A stretch of 25,974 nt of DNA from Bacilli bacterium (GTDB lineage: Bacteria; Bacillota_I; Bacilli_A; RFN20; CAG-826): contig CAAFZT010000007.1 of the NCBI GenBank assembly GCA_900767605.1, forward strand, positions 1 to 25,974, given 5' to 3'. Within the stretch, counting starts at the first letter, position 1. The number at the start of each line of letters is the position of its first letter. Below, piece after piece: positions 1 through 7,988 of the stretch. Both the position numbers and the translations under genes were made by a program. The notes under the pieces are model-generated. The model ran no database searches. It was not told the origin of the DNA and was given only the letters and a program-made list of their open reading frames with translations.

Positions 1-118
1 ATACTATCTTAAGAAGATGGCATAGATGTTTGTTCAAACCGCCGTATGCGGAAGACCGCACGTACGGTGGTGTGAGAGGGAGCGGAGAAACCATTGTTTC
101 TCACTCTCTACTCGATTA
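1..118 (+). mobile_element. 3' end of a group II intron (domains V and VI)
   Basis: Positions 38-71 fold as a 34-nt domain V: nine base pairs (38-46 with 63-71), a 2-nt bulge at 61-62, then a 5-bp distal helix (47-51 with 56-60) and a 4-nt loop. The catalytic triad position reads CGC, as in group IIC introns, rather than AGC. Positions 74-113 form domain VI, a long hairpin with one unpaired A at 110, the expected branch-point adenosine. The intron would end a few bases later, at about 116-119. Its reverse transcriptase/maturase, if present, lies left of the window. The intron is on the + strand and ends about 15 bp from the stop codon of the convergent kinase gene. Exact boundary and class are inferred. 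Confidence 0.85.
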
Positions 119-133
119 TGCGGACGTTAAAAC

Positions 134-628
134 TTATTTAGTTTTGATAGAATCGGCGACAAAGTTCTTTTCGACGATAATGCATTCGTCATAAAGGTCC
201 ATCACGCTTTGAGTTGGCTTTTCGAATTGCGCGTGCAATTGATTCATGATGGCGTTAGGAACTACGCTTGCCCCAGTACGTAGCAGGTTTTGCTTTTTAC
301 AAATATCGAAGGGAATATGAAAAAGAACGAGGACGTGGGTGTCAAATTCCGGAGTTTGCTCCACGTAATACCGGCGGTATTCGTTGGTTAAATTCGTGGA
401 ATCCGCGATGACCGTGCTTCCTTCTTCCGCGCCGAAGCGATGCAAATCTTCCAAAAAGGTTTTCCATACCAATGCTTCATCGCGAAAATCGTTAACGGCA
501 CCAAAAAGACGCAACCGAATTTGATCGCTAGAAACAATGTGGGTGTGTGGGTGCGTGGAAGCGTATTGTTTGGCCCAAGTGGATTTTCCACTTCCGGGTA
601 TGGCTGAAAGAAGAATCAACGTGGACAT
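134..628 (-). CDS. P-loop kinase of the polynucleotide kinase-like family
   Basis: The 164-residue protein has a Walker A motif (GSGKST, residues 12-17), an SSDQIR segment at 33-38 where T4 PNK-like kinases have the substrate-binding Asp, an ADSTN segment at 75-79, and a lid-like N-x2-R...VP block at 114-124 followed by FEKP. These fit the predicted kinase/AAA-ATPase family of about 150-170 residues (COG4639-like). The substrate cannot be told from sequence. The ATG at 628 is the only reasonable start because an in-frame stop lies 5 codons upstream. A good AGGAGG exists but is about 24 nt away, too far to act; a TAGGAT hexamer ends 9 nt before ATG. It is divergent from sdaA and runs towards the intron. 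No terminator is evident after its stop. Confidence 0.75.
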   Translation of the reverse strand: MSTLILLSAIPGSGKSTWAKQYASTHPHTHIVSSDQIRLRLFGAVNDFRDEALVWKTFLEDLHRFGAEEGSTVIADSTNLTNEYRRYYVEQTPEFDTHVLVLFHIPFDICKKQNLLRTGASVVPNAIMNQLHAQFEKPTQSVMDLYDECIIVEKNFVADSIKTK

Positions 629-687
629 GCGGGAAATATCCTAATCCGTTTTCTCCTCCTTTTCCACTTTTGGTAGAATGTTACCAA
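629..687. promoter_or_regulatory. Divergent promoter region between kinase and sdaA
   Basis: This 59-bp gap must hold both promoters. For sdaA there is an extended -10, TGG-TAGAAT, at 671-679, ending 8 nt before the ATG at 688. For the kinase there is TAGGAT on the minus strand at 643-638, ending 9 nt before its ATG, with TGGAAA 17 bp further upstream. The two polymerase footprints would overlap, so the promoters could compete. Neither gene has a Shine-Dalgarno at proper spacing. The sdaA -10 is well formed; the kinase one is weak. Confidence 0.5.
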
Positions 688-1914
688 ATGAAAAGTCTTA
701 CATGCTTGTTTCGCTTCGGACCCGGTCCTAGTTCCAGCCATACCATTGGGCCTTATTTGGCTGCGAAAAGCTTTCGCGAGCATTTATGCCCTCCCGATGC
801 CGATGCGGTGCGTGTAGTTTTCTATGGATCCCTGGCGTTAACGGGGACGGGGCATGGGAGTGAAAAAGCCGTTAAAAAGGCTTTGAACCCGTTGCCAGTA
901 GAAGTGGTATTTGATGTAAATACGCATCTTCCTCACCCTTTGACGATGGATTTTTATGCATTGAAAAAGGGAGAAATCATCAAAAAGGCGCGGTACCTAT
1001 CTCTAGGAGGAGGGGCTATCTATAGTGAAGACGACCCCAATACTAGAAACGAAGACATTTATCCCTTCTCCAGTTTCCAGGAAATTCGAGAATATATGAC
1101 GAAGCACCATCTTTCATCTTTGAGGGAATTTTGTCTTCGATTCGAAAAGGGAGACGTCGACGGGTATCTCGTGAATGTTTTGAAGCAAATGATCGCGTCG
1201 GTGGATAGGGGCCTAGCCGCCAAAGGGCTGATTCCTGCGAATCAAAATCCTCGTTTACGGTGGGAACGTTGCGCGGGTGCCATCCATGAACGTGCTTTAG
1301 CCATGGCCAAGGGCGAAGGGAGAAAAGAAGTTCTGCTTTCTTCTTATGCTTACGCCGTAGCAGAAGGAAGCGCGTGCGGGGAAGAAATCGTTACGGCTCC
1401 CACTTGCGGTTCTAGCGGTGTTCTCCCCGCTTGTCTTTATTATCTTCATAAGGAGAAACGCGTTCCGTTACATCGTCTCCGCGATGCTTTGTACGCTGCT
1501 GGAATATTTGGTGATTTAGTGAAGCAAAACGCCTCTATTGCCGGATCGATTGGCGGATGCCAGGCGGAAATTGGTACAGCCTCTTCCATGGCTGCCGCCG
1601 CAGTTTGCGATTGCATGGGTCTTTCGCTTTATCAAATTGAATACGCTGCCGAGTGCGCAATGGAACACTTCCTTGGCCTTTCTTGTGATCCGGTGGACGG
1701 GTATGTCATCATTCCCTGCATTGAACGGAATGGTGTGGGGGCTTTGCGGGCTTATGATAGTTTTTTATACGCGAAATTCATTTCCCCGGTTCGCCAAAAT
1801 CAGGTGAGCTTTGATAACGTTGTGAAAGCAATGAAAATGACGGGCGATAGTTTGTCGGACGAATACAAAGAGACGTCCTTAGGAGGTCTCGCTCATATCC
1901 TAAAGAGTAAATAA
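688..1914 (+). CDS. sdaA: L-serine ammonia-lyase, iron-sulfur-dependent, single chain
   Basis: Converts L-serine to pyruvate and ammonia in the cytosol using a [4Fe-4S] cluster. The 408-residue protein has the N-terminal beta-type domain with GPGPSSSHT (11-19) and then the alpha-type catalytic domain (about 170-408). The three cluster cysteines are C291 (GGCQAEIG), C333 (SCDPVDG) and C344 (PCIERN); their 42- and 11-residue spacing matches characterised members of the family. The conserved APTNG-type loop reads APTCGSSG here (C240). The reading frame is open back to 547, but homology starts at the ATG at 688 and upstream codons overlap the divergent kinase, so 688 is chosen. The -10 element 8 nt upstream predicts a leaderless mRNA. 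No terminator is evident before the next gene. Confidence 0.92.
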   Translation: MKSLTCLFRFGPGPSSSHTIGPYLAAKSFREHLCPPDADAVRVVFYGSLALTGTGHGSEKAVKKALNPLPVEVVFDVNTHLPHPLTMDFYALKKGEIIKKARYLSLGGGAIYSEDDPNTRNEDIYPFSSFQEIREYMTKHHLSSLREFCLRFEKGDVDGYLVNVLKQMIASVDRGLAAKGLIPANQNPRLRWERCAGAIHERALAMAKGEGRKEVLLSSYAYAVAEGSACGEEIVTAPTCGSSGVLPACLYYLHKEKRVPLHRLRDALYAAGIFGDLVKQNASIAGSIGGCQAEIGTASSMAAAAVCDCMGLSLYQIEYAAECAMEHFLGLSCDPVDGYVIIPCIERNGVGALRAYDSFLYAKFISPVRQNQVSFDNVVKAMKMTGDSLSDEYKETSLGGLAHILKSK

Positions 1915-1948
1915 AGAGTAATCCGCTAAAAAACCGCTAATATTTTAA

Positions 1949-1976
1949 TTCAAATTTCATTTTCGAGTCCTATAAT
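1949..1976 (+). promoter_or_regulatory. Promoter of the VanZ/Ig-like gene
   Basis: A perfect TATAAT lies at 1971-1976, with TTCAAA at 1949-1954 as a possible -35 (16-bp spacer). Only 7 nt separate the -10 from the ATG at 1984, so transcription should begin at or within a base of the start codon. Confidence 0.65.
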
Positions 1977-1983
1977 AGGGTCA

Positions 1984-4900
1984 ATGAGCAAGAAGTGGGG
2001 TCGCATTGTTTCACAATGGGTGGCTTTAGGGGCGTATTGTGCTTGCGCAGCGGTTATTTTGGCGGAAAGCGCCATGGACGCCGACAGCAGCTCGAATCAA
2101 TCCAACCAAGTAGCGGGCGGAATTCAGGACGCCATCGATAAGAACTACGACAAAAACGCCATCAAGGAATTGAAAGATTTTGCCGTATCCTTCACTTGCG
2201 CTTCGGATTTTTCGGTTTTCGTGGGGGACAGAGTATCGTTTTCCGTCGTTTATAGCCCCGAAGACACGTCTTATAGAAATCTAATTTGGGATTACGATAC
2301 GGATGATGTGGATTTTTCGGAGGCCGATTCCTCGATTTGCTTCAAAAGGGCGGGGGAGATCGATTTCAGTGTTCGCAGCGAACAAAACAAAGACCTTGCT
2401 CACACCTATCGTTTTCATTGTCAAAGCGTTCCTGTGACGAACTTGGTACTGCCAACCAAAGAAGTGAATTTCAATTATGGGGATGATGGCCTAAAAATCG
2501 AATGCAGTGTTTTACCTGAAAATGCGACGGATAAGTCCCTTTCCTATTTTTCGGAAGACGAAGCAGTGGCGACGGTCAGCAAAGACGGATTCATTCATCC
2601 CGTCGATAGCGGAACCACGACGATTCATATTCAAAGCAACGGTAATTCTGAGGTGGAAGAAACATTGAAGGTCATCGTGGGCAAAAAGTCGGAAATTGTG
2701 ATCCCCGTGTCCGCTATCATGGTTTCGCCGTCTTCGGGAACGATCAATGAAAACCAACTAACTCTAACGGTTAAGGGCACATTTAATGATGTAGCAGCTT
2801 CGTTTAATCCCAATTTGTTGAACGTGAAAATCCAGGATTCCTACGCATCCTATTTCGACGTTGTTTCCAAAAAGAAGACAGGCGCAGGTCAATTTTCCTT
2901 CGGGATTAAAATGAAGGATAAGTTGCTCGCGGATAAGAAGAACTGGGAAAACGAATCTATTCCGTTTGAAGTCTCGTATGATCTTGCAGGCGTAGCCCCT
3001 GTTTCCTCCTCTTTCTCCGTTAAAAAAGCCTTAATTTTTCAAAAAGAAGATATTAAGTCGGTTGTTTTATCCAGCACATTACTCAACCACATCACTTTGA
3101 AAAAAGTTCGTTCTTCCAGTGATTACATTTATGCCGATCACGTGAAAGCCACGGTGAATTTCCGCGCTGGACTAAACGAGAATGATTACAAGAAGAGCAA
3201 TTTCCTCTTCGAACTCAAAAAGCCTTCTGGCGAATCCTATCCTGTGGATACGTATTTCTCATCGAAAAGCCAAAACTACAAATCTTATGATCTCACCCCT
3301 CGCATGGATTCGATGGCACCCGAAGAAGGCCAATTGTATTATTACCCCAATCAAAACGACCGTTCCGTTTCTTTCAAAACCGAAGTTTTCTGTTACGAAA
3401 AAGTAGAAGATGCGACCACGGGTGGTTTGGATTTCCACCTTACCAAATTTTATGAAGACCAAGAAACCGAGTTTTTGACGAACACCAAATACGAAAAAAA
3501 CATGATGAACGCCAAAATCACGGTGGATAGCAGCAACGCCGCGGTGAAGAAGTCGCTGGAATTGAGTGCCATTGAATTAAGCATCGACGACGAAAGTATC
3601 GCCGAATTTACGTCGAGCAAAAAAGCCGGTATCCAGTTTAAAAAAGCCGGAGTCACCATTCTTCGCGCCAAATCCGCGGTTACGGGACTGGAAAAGGAAT
3701 ACAAAATCCGCGGCGTGGATGCGCCAAACCGCTTTAAAACCCTCATTAATACCAAACCAGTGGAATTAGATTATTCCGCAGACCCCATTGTTGAAATTGG
3801 GAAGGATGAACGAAAAACCATCGATCTTGTTTGCTCCTATCAAACTACATTTGCCGATGGCACCACGGTGACGACCCCCATGGAAACCACGCTGTCTTTG
3901 GAAATAGAAGAAGGGCAAGAAGACCACCTAGCTTTGGCAGAGAATTCCTGCACGTTGCAGGGCATTCGCCAAAATAGCGGCGCTTCGCCTATCCCCTTGA
4001 AATTGTTGATTCATCGGGACGACATAGTTGTTAAAACCTTACTGTGTGGGGTTCGCGTCACCTATATCGCCGTGGATCGTTCTTCCTTTGACGTGACTTT
4101 TGAAACGACGATGGAAGCCAATGAATACAATCAAGCGCAAAACGATTGCTCTTCCGTTCCCGTAGGCACCGTCTTTCAAGCGAATGCAAGAATGAACGAA
4201 GACGCCACAAATAAACGGGTATCTTTCTCCTCCTCCGAGTCCGATGTTATTGCCATCAATCCAAAAACCGGATTGGCCAAAGCCTTAAAAGCCGGGGAAG
4301 CCGTTATTAACGTTATTTCCGAGGATAATAATGCCATCGCCTATTCCAAGAAGGTTCGCGTCACGAATACCGTGAGTCCTTTTGAACTCGACATGGAAAA
4401 GATGGCCCCGTCGAAATATGACGTGGTGAAGAAAGAAGACGGCAGTGTTGATTATTATCGCGTGGATTTAGAATATGCACGTCCCTATCAAATCTATATT
4501 AAAACGTTGACCTCCTCGACTTCGGGAACCTGGACGTTCCGTCGCCTTGCCTCTAAGGAAGGTCAAACGAACTGCATTCGGATCGACAAGGCGGGACATG
4601 TATCCTCCACGGGAATTGGTGAAGACGCTTATGAAATTATTTACGGGGGAGAGGATAGCCTTCAAACCTATAAACAAGTCATCCGTTTCCATGTAGCGAG
4701 AAATTCTCGTTTCACGTATCAACAATTATCAATCCTTGTCCGCAAATCATTGGGGCATTTCGGTTTGTTTGCTTTCACCGCCATCTTCAGCGTCATCTTT
4801 ATCTTCCTTGCTTTCCGCAGGACGTGGGTACGATATGCGGCACTTGGCGTATCCGGCGTTTTGGGATTCTCTTTGGCGGGCTTTAGCGAATTGATTCAGC

Positions 4901-5064
4901 TTTATACCCCGGGAAGAGCTTGCGCTTGGAAAGATGTGGGAATCGATTCCGCGGGATACATGGCTGCGATTTTACTCGCCGCTTTCGTTTTCTTGGTGAT
5001 TTTGCTTGTCCGCTTCGTCATCCATAAAAAACAAGCAAAGAAAAAAGACGCGAATGGCGAATAA
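1984..5064 (+). CDS. Large membrane protein: VanZ-like domain split by Ig-like (BIG2) repeats
   Basis: The 1026-residue protein has one hydrophobic segment near the N-terminus (about 8-27), then a Ser/Asn/Gln-rich stretch (29-44). A long, mostly polar region follows (about 60-905), with BIG2-type beta-sandwich patterns at about 150-232, 511-577 and 745-795. The end holds three more hydrophobic segments (about 923-944, 949-967, 991-1011) and a Lys-rich tail. The C-terminal part has VanZ-family marks: RKxxxH (H925), ExxQ (E969, Q972), PGR (976-978), and the D984/D988/G991 block. VanZ proteins normally have their first helix just before the RK..H helix, so the Ig-like region looks inserted between helices 1 and 2 and should face outside. 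Function is unknown; envelope or adhesion roles are guesses. It is followed by a strong terminator, so is probably monocistronic. Confidence 0.7.
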   Translation: MSKKWGRIVSQWVALGAYCACAAVILAESAMDADSSSNQSNQVAGGIQDAIDKNYDKNAIKELKDFAVSFTCASDFSVFVGDRVSFSVVYSPEDTSYRNLIWDYDTDDVDFSEADSSICFKRAGEIDFSVRSEQNKDLAHTYRFHCQSVPVTNLVLPTKEVNFNYGDDGLKIECSVLPENATDKSLSYFSEDEAVATVSKDGFIHPVDSGTTTIHIQSNGNSEVEETLKVIVGKKSEIVIPVSAIMVSPSSGTINENQLTLTVKGTFNDVAASFNPNLLNVKIQDSYASYFDVVSKKKTGAGQFSFGIKMKDKLLADKKNWENESIPFEVSYDLAGVAPVSSSFSVKKALIFQKEDIKSVVLSSTLLNHITLKKVRSSSDYIYADHVKATVNFRAGLNENDYKKSNFLFELKKPSGESYPVDTYFSSKSQNYKSYDLTPRMDSMAPEEGQLYYYPNQNDRSVSFKTEVFCYEKVEDATTGGLDFHLTKFYEDQETEFLTNTKYEKNMMNAKITVDSSNAAVKKSLELSAIELSIDDESIAEFTSSKKAGIQFKKAGVTILRAKSAVTGLEKEYKIRGVDAPNRFKTLINTKPVELDYSADPIVEIGKDERKTIDLVCSYQTTFADGTTVTTPMETTLSLEIEEGQEDHLALAENSCTLQGIRQNSGASPIPLKLLIHRDDIVVKTLLCGVRVTYIAVDRSSFDVTFETTMEANEYNQAQNDCSSVPVGTVFQANARMNEDATNKRVSFSSSESDVIAINPKTGLAKALKAGEAVINVISEDNNAIAYSKKVRVTNTVSPFELDMEKMAPSKYDVVKKEDGSVDYYRVDLEYARPYQIYIKTLTSSTSGTWTFRRLASKEGQTNCIRIDKAGHVSSTGIGEDAYEIIYGGEDSLQTYKQVIRFHVARNSRFTYQQLSILVRKSLGHFGLFAFTAIFSVIFIFLAFRRTWVRYAALGVSGVLGFSLAGFSELIQLYTPGRACAWKDVGIDSAGYMAAILLAAFVFLVILLVRFVIHKKQAKKKDANGE

Positions 5065-5083
5065 TCACTTTCTTCATTCCGTT

Positions 5084-5112
5084 AGGCCTTCTTTCTAAGA
5101 ACGGCCTTTTTT
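5084..5112 (+). terminator. Rho-independent terminator
   Basis: AGGCC-TTCTT at 5084-5093 pairs with AAGAA-(C)-GGCCT at 5097-5107 around a 3-nt loop with one bulged C. A T run follows directly (5107-5112). It ends the VanZ/Ig-like transcript and abuts the next promoter. Confidence 0.85.
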
Positions 5113-5120
5113 GTTACAAT
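5112..5120 (+). promoter_or_regulatory. Extended -10 promoter of the kinase-like gene
   Basis: TG-T-TACAAT at 5112-5120 is an extended -10 element. A -35 would fall inside the terminator stem and is not recognisable. The -10 ends 7 nt before the ATG at 5128, predicting a leaderless transcript. Confidence 0.6.
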
Positions 5121-5127
5121 AGACCAC

Positions 5128-5712
5128 ATGGAAAACGTGATTCAAATCAAAAACAAGAAATTCGTTCTAACTTCCGTAGTAGCAGAACACGAAGACCATG
5201 CGACCTACATTGCCACGTGGAGCGGCCGCACCTATTGCATTCGAACCTATTCTGATGGTTTCGAAGAAGCGATGAAGAACTACAAGATTCTTAAACATGC
5301 GGGCATTAACATGGCAAAGATTTGTTTCCATGACGATGAAAATCACGTCATTGTTTTCGATTATTTCCCCGAGCAGTCTGTTTTGGAGGCCCTTTCTCAC
5401 GGACCATTAACAGAAAATTATTTTGAAGCGATGTTTGCCCTTTATCGCTTTGCTCGGTTTTCCAAGGTTTGCTTAGATTGGGAACCTCAAAATTTCATGC
5501 TTCGCGGTTCTCAAATGTTCTATCTCCCCACCAAATACGAACCCCTAAACGATAAAAACAAATTCGAATTGGAAGGATTGCGTACGTGGTTCTTGGGAAA
5601 AGAAGGTCACGAATTGCTCCGCCGCAAAGGCTTTGATGATTCTACGCTTCCGTTATTGTCCGATGCCGAGGTGAACAAAGCGATGACGCTTGTCGCGGTT
5701 CGCTATTGGTAA
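5128..5712 (+). CDS. Small kinase-fold-like protein, function unknown
   Basis: I do not recognise this 194-residue protein by name. It resembles a reduced protein-kinase/phosphotransferase fold: N-terminal strands (about 25-40), a helix (45-58), a hinge-like VIVFDYFPEQS segment (74-84), and a catalytic-loop-like D117-W-E-P120-Q-N122. After that loop, where kinases carry the metal-binding Asp (DFG-like), the sequence reads MFYLPTKYEPL with no Asp, so it may be degenerate or a non-catalytic binding module. No signal peptide or membrane segment is seen. It follows a terminator, has its own promoter, and is 49 bp upstream of tgt, which also has its own promoter. There is no Shine-Dalgarno before its ATG. 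Confidence 0.5.
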   Translation: MENVIQIKNKKFVLTSVVAEHEDHATYIATWSGRTYCIRTYSDGFEEAMKNYKILKHAGINMAKICFHDDENHVIVFDYFPEQSVLEALSHGPLTENYFEAMFALYRFARFSKVCLDWEPQNFMLRGSQMFYLPTKYEPLNDKNKFELEGLRTWFLGKEGHELLRRKGFDDSTLPLLSDAEVNKAMTLVAVRYW

Positions 5713-5746
5713 CCCTCGAACCCTTTTAATTGAAAAGGCATTAGCC

Positions 5747-5752
5747 TACAAT
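5747..5752 (+). promoter_or_regulatory. -10 element for the tgt-queA-queH operon
   Basis: TACAAT at 5747-5752 ends 9 nt before the tgt ATG at 5762, so the 5' untranslated region would be about 0-3 nt. A -35 is not clear (a T/A-rich stretch lies at 5724-5735). There is no room for a preQ1 riboswitch in such a transcript. Confidence 0.5.
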
Positions 5753-5761
5753 ACCTCCGCT

Positions 5762-6889
5762 ATGGGAAACTCTTTTTATCTTGAAATTTTGCATGTCGAC
5801 AAACAAACGGGCGCGCGTTATGGCATCCTGCATACTCCACATGGAGATGTAGAAGTTCCAACCTTTATGCCGGTAGGAACGAACGCCACTGTCAAATGCA
5901 TGTCCCCAGAGCAAGTGAAAGCTTGTGGATCGGGCATTATTTTGGCCAACACCTATCACCTTCACTTACGCCCTGGTGAAGAAGTGGTCCGCAAAGCGGG
6001 AGGCTTGCATTCTTTCATGCAATATGATGGACCCATCCTTACGGATTCGGGTGGATTCCAAGTGTTTTCCCTCGCCAAAAGAAGAAAAATTACGGAAGAA
6101 GGGGTTTTGTTCCATAACGAATTGAATGGGAACAAGGGATTCTTCTCTCCGGAAGAAGCCATCCGCATCGAAGAAGCGTTAGGGGCGGACATCATCATGA
6201 GTTTTGATGAATGCATCCCTTATCCTGCTACCAAAGAATATGTGGCGAAATCCACGGAACGTACGCTTCGCTGGGCGAAAAGAGGGTTGGAGGCCCATAA
6301 AAGAGAAGATCAAGCCCTTTTCGGCATTGTGCAAGGGGGAGCCTTCCCTGATTTGCGTGAACACGCCGCAAAAGAATTGGCGGCCATGGACTTCCCCGGC
6401 TATTCCATTGGAGGAACTTCCATTGGTGAGCCCAAGGAAGTTTGCTACCAAATGGTAAGAGACGCCATTCGCTTCTTGCCGCCGAATAAGCCGAGATATC
6501 TCATGGGAGTTGGTTCTATCGACTATATTTTGGAAGGCATCGCCATGGGCGTAGACATGATGGACTGTGTTCTTCCCACGCGCCTTGCCCGTCACGGCGC
6601 TTTGATGACAAGCCATGGTCGCGTCAATATTCAAAGGGCCCAATACGCCGAAGACTTCACCCCTTTGGATGAAGAATGTGATTGCTATACTTGCACCCAC
6701 TTCACAAAAGCTTATTTGCACCACCTTTACAAAGCCAATGAGGAATTTGGCAAGACTTTGAATTCCATCCACAACATCCGTTTCTTGATCCGCGTGGTGG
6801 AAGGGGCGAGAAAAGCCATTCAAGAGGATCGCTTCGGAGATTACAAAGAAGAAATTTACGCAAAGTACAACGACAAAAGAGGTTTTTAA
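5762..6889 (+). CDS. tgt: Queuine/preQ1 tRNA-ribosyltransferase
   Basis: Exchanges guanine-34 of tRNAs with GUN anticodons for the queuosine precursor preQ1. The 375-residue protein has TDSGGFQVFSL (D95, the general acid/base position), an IVQGG loop, the nucleophile D268 in DCVLPTR, and a zinc site C306-x-C308-x2-C311 with H337. The 38-residue gap from nucleophile to first zinc Cys and the 26-residue gap to the His match the family. The substrate loop reads GGTSIGE rather than the common GGLAVGE. The frame is open upstream to 5690, but homology starts near MGNSFYLEILHVDK, so ATG 5762 is chosen. It is first of a three-gene queuosine operon; its stop is directly followed by the queA start. Confidence 0.95.
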   Translation: MGNSFYLEILHVDKQTGARYGILHTPHGDVEVPTFMPVGTNATVKCMSPEQVKACGSGIILANTYHLHLRPGEEVVRKAGGLHSFMQYDGPILTDSGGFQVFSLAKRRKITEEGVLFHNELNGNKGFFSPEEAIRIEEALGADIIMSFDECIPYPATKEYVAKSTERTLRWAKRGLEAHKREDQALFGIVQGGAFPDLREHAAKELAAMDFPGYSIGGTSIGEPKEVCYQMVRDAIRFLPPNKPRYLMGVGSIDYILEGIAMGVDMMDCVLPTRLARHGALMTSHGRVNIQRAQYAEDFTPLDEECDCYTCTHFTKAYLHHLYKANEEFGKTLNSIHNIRFLIRVVEGARKAIQEDRFGDYKEEIYAKYNDKRGF

Positions 6890-7954
6890 ATGGATATCCG
6901 TTTGTTTGATTTTTATTTACCTGAATCCCAGATTGCCCAAACTCCTTTGAAAAAGAGAGACGAGGCTCGCTTAATGGTCGTTGACCGGGAACACCAAACG
7001 ATCGAAAACAAAGTTTTCCACGATATTTTGGATTACCTTCATCCGGGAGACGTTATGGTGCGTAACAACACCAAAGTCATTCCTGCTCGATTGATTGGCG
7101 TGAAGTCCGAAACACAGGGCAAGGTAGAAGTTTTGCTTTTGCATGAAGTCCCGGAAGAAGGGGATGACGTTTGGGAATGCCTTGTTGGTAACGCCCATTC
7201 CGTGCGCGTTGGCAGCCATTGCGATTTTGGCGATGGAAAATTAACCTGCGAATGCACCAAGGTCTTGCCAGAAGGCATCCGTCATATGCGCTTTTCCTAT
7301 TCGGGAATCTTCCTCGAGGTCTTAGACCAATTAGGCTTAATGCCCCTTCCGCCTTATATCAAAAAGCAATGCGATGATAATTCCGATTATCAAACGGTTT
7401 ACGCGAAAGTTCCCGGTTCGGCCGCCGCGCCCACCGCGGGATTCCATTTTACGGATGAACTCTTCCAAAAAATTCAGGAAAAAGGCGTAGAGGTCTTGGA
7501 TATTACTCTCAACATTGGTTTGGGTACTTTCCGCCCCGTTAAAGTGCAGGACACCAAAGAACATCACATGCATTCGGAGACTTATGAAATGGATGCCCAT
7601 ACTGCCGAACGCCTAAATTTGGCGAAAAAAGAAGGGCGACGGATCATTGCTATTGGCACGACTTCCGTTCGTACTCTGGAATCGGTTTATCAAAAATATG
7701 GTGAATTCCGCGCCTGCCATGAAGCCACCTCGATTTTCATCTCCCCCGGTTATCATTATCAAGCCGTAGATGCGCTTGTTACCAATTTCCATTTGCCTAA
7801 AAGCACCTTGGTCATGCTTGTTTCGGCTTTTATGGGCAGAAAATGGACTTTGAAATGCTATGAAAAAGCCGTTCAAGACGGATATCGTTTCTTCAGTTTT
7901 GGAGACGCAATGTTTATTTATGGCCATTACGATTATGACCATCAGGAGGAATAG
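6890..7954 (+). CDS. queA: S-adenosylmethionine:tRNA ribosyltransferase-isomerase
   Basis: Transfers and isomerises the ribosyl part of SAM onto preQ1-34 in tRNA, giving epoxyqueuosine. The 354-residue length is normal. Recognisable segments are the N-terminal DFYLPESQIAQTP, the APTAGFHFT block near 180-190, GLGTFRPV, TTSVRTLE, and the C-terminal NFHLPKSTLVMLVSAF. It starts on the base after the tgt stop, with AGAGG inside the tgt end as a modest ribosome-binding site, implying translational coupling. queH follows after 34 nt. Confidence 0.95.
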   Translation: MDIRLFDFYLPESQIAQTPLKKRDEARLMVVDREHQTIENKVFHDILDYLHPGDVMVRNNTKVIPARLIGVKSETQGKVEVLLLHEVPEEGDDVWECLVGNAHSVRVGSHCDFGDGKLTCECTKVLPEGIRHMRFSYSGIFLEVLDQLGLMPLPPYIKKQCDDNSDYQTVYAKVPGSAAAPTAGFHFTDELFQKIQEKGVEVLDITLNIGLGTFRPVKVQDTKEHHMHSETYEMDAHTAERLNLAKKEGRRIIAIGTTSVRTLESVYQKYGEFRACHEATSIFISPGYHYQAVDALVTNFHLPKSTLVMLVSAFMGRKWTLKCYEKAVQDGYRFFSFGDAMFIYGHYDYDHQEE

Positions 7955-7988
7955 CTTACGCGTATAGGCGCGTTGCCTTATTTATTTT

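Noticed and set aside
547..687. An N-terminal extension of the serine ammonia-lyase starting at 547
   Set aside because: It overlaps the divergent kinase gene, has no family similarity, and the promoter at 671-679 would be inside it.
5713..5761. A preQ1 riboswitch before tgt
   Set aside because: The 49-nt gap holds a -10 element 9 nt from the start codon, and no pseudoknot-like preQ1 motif is visible.
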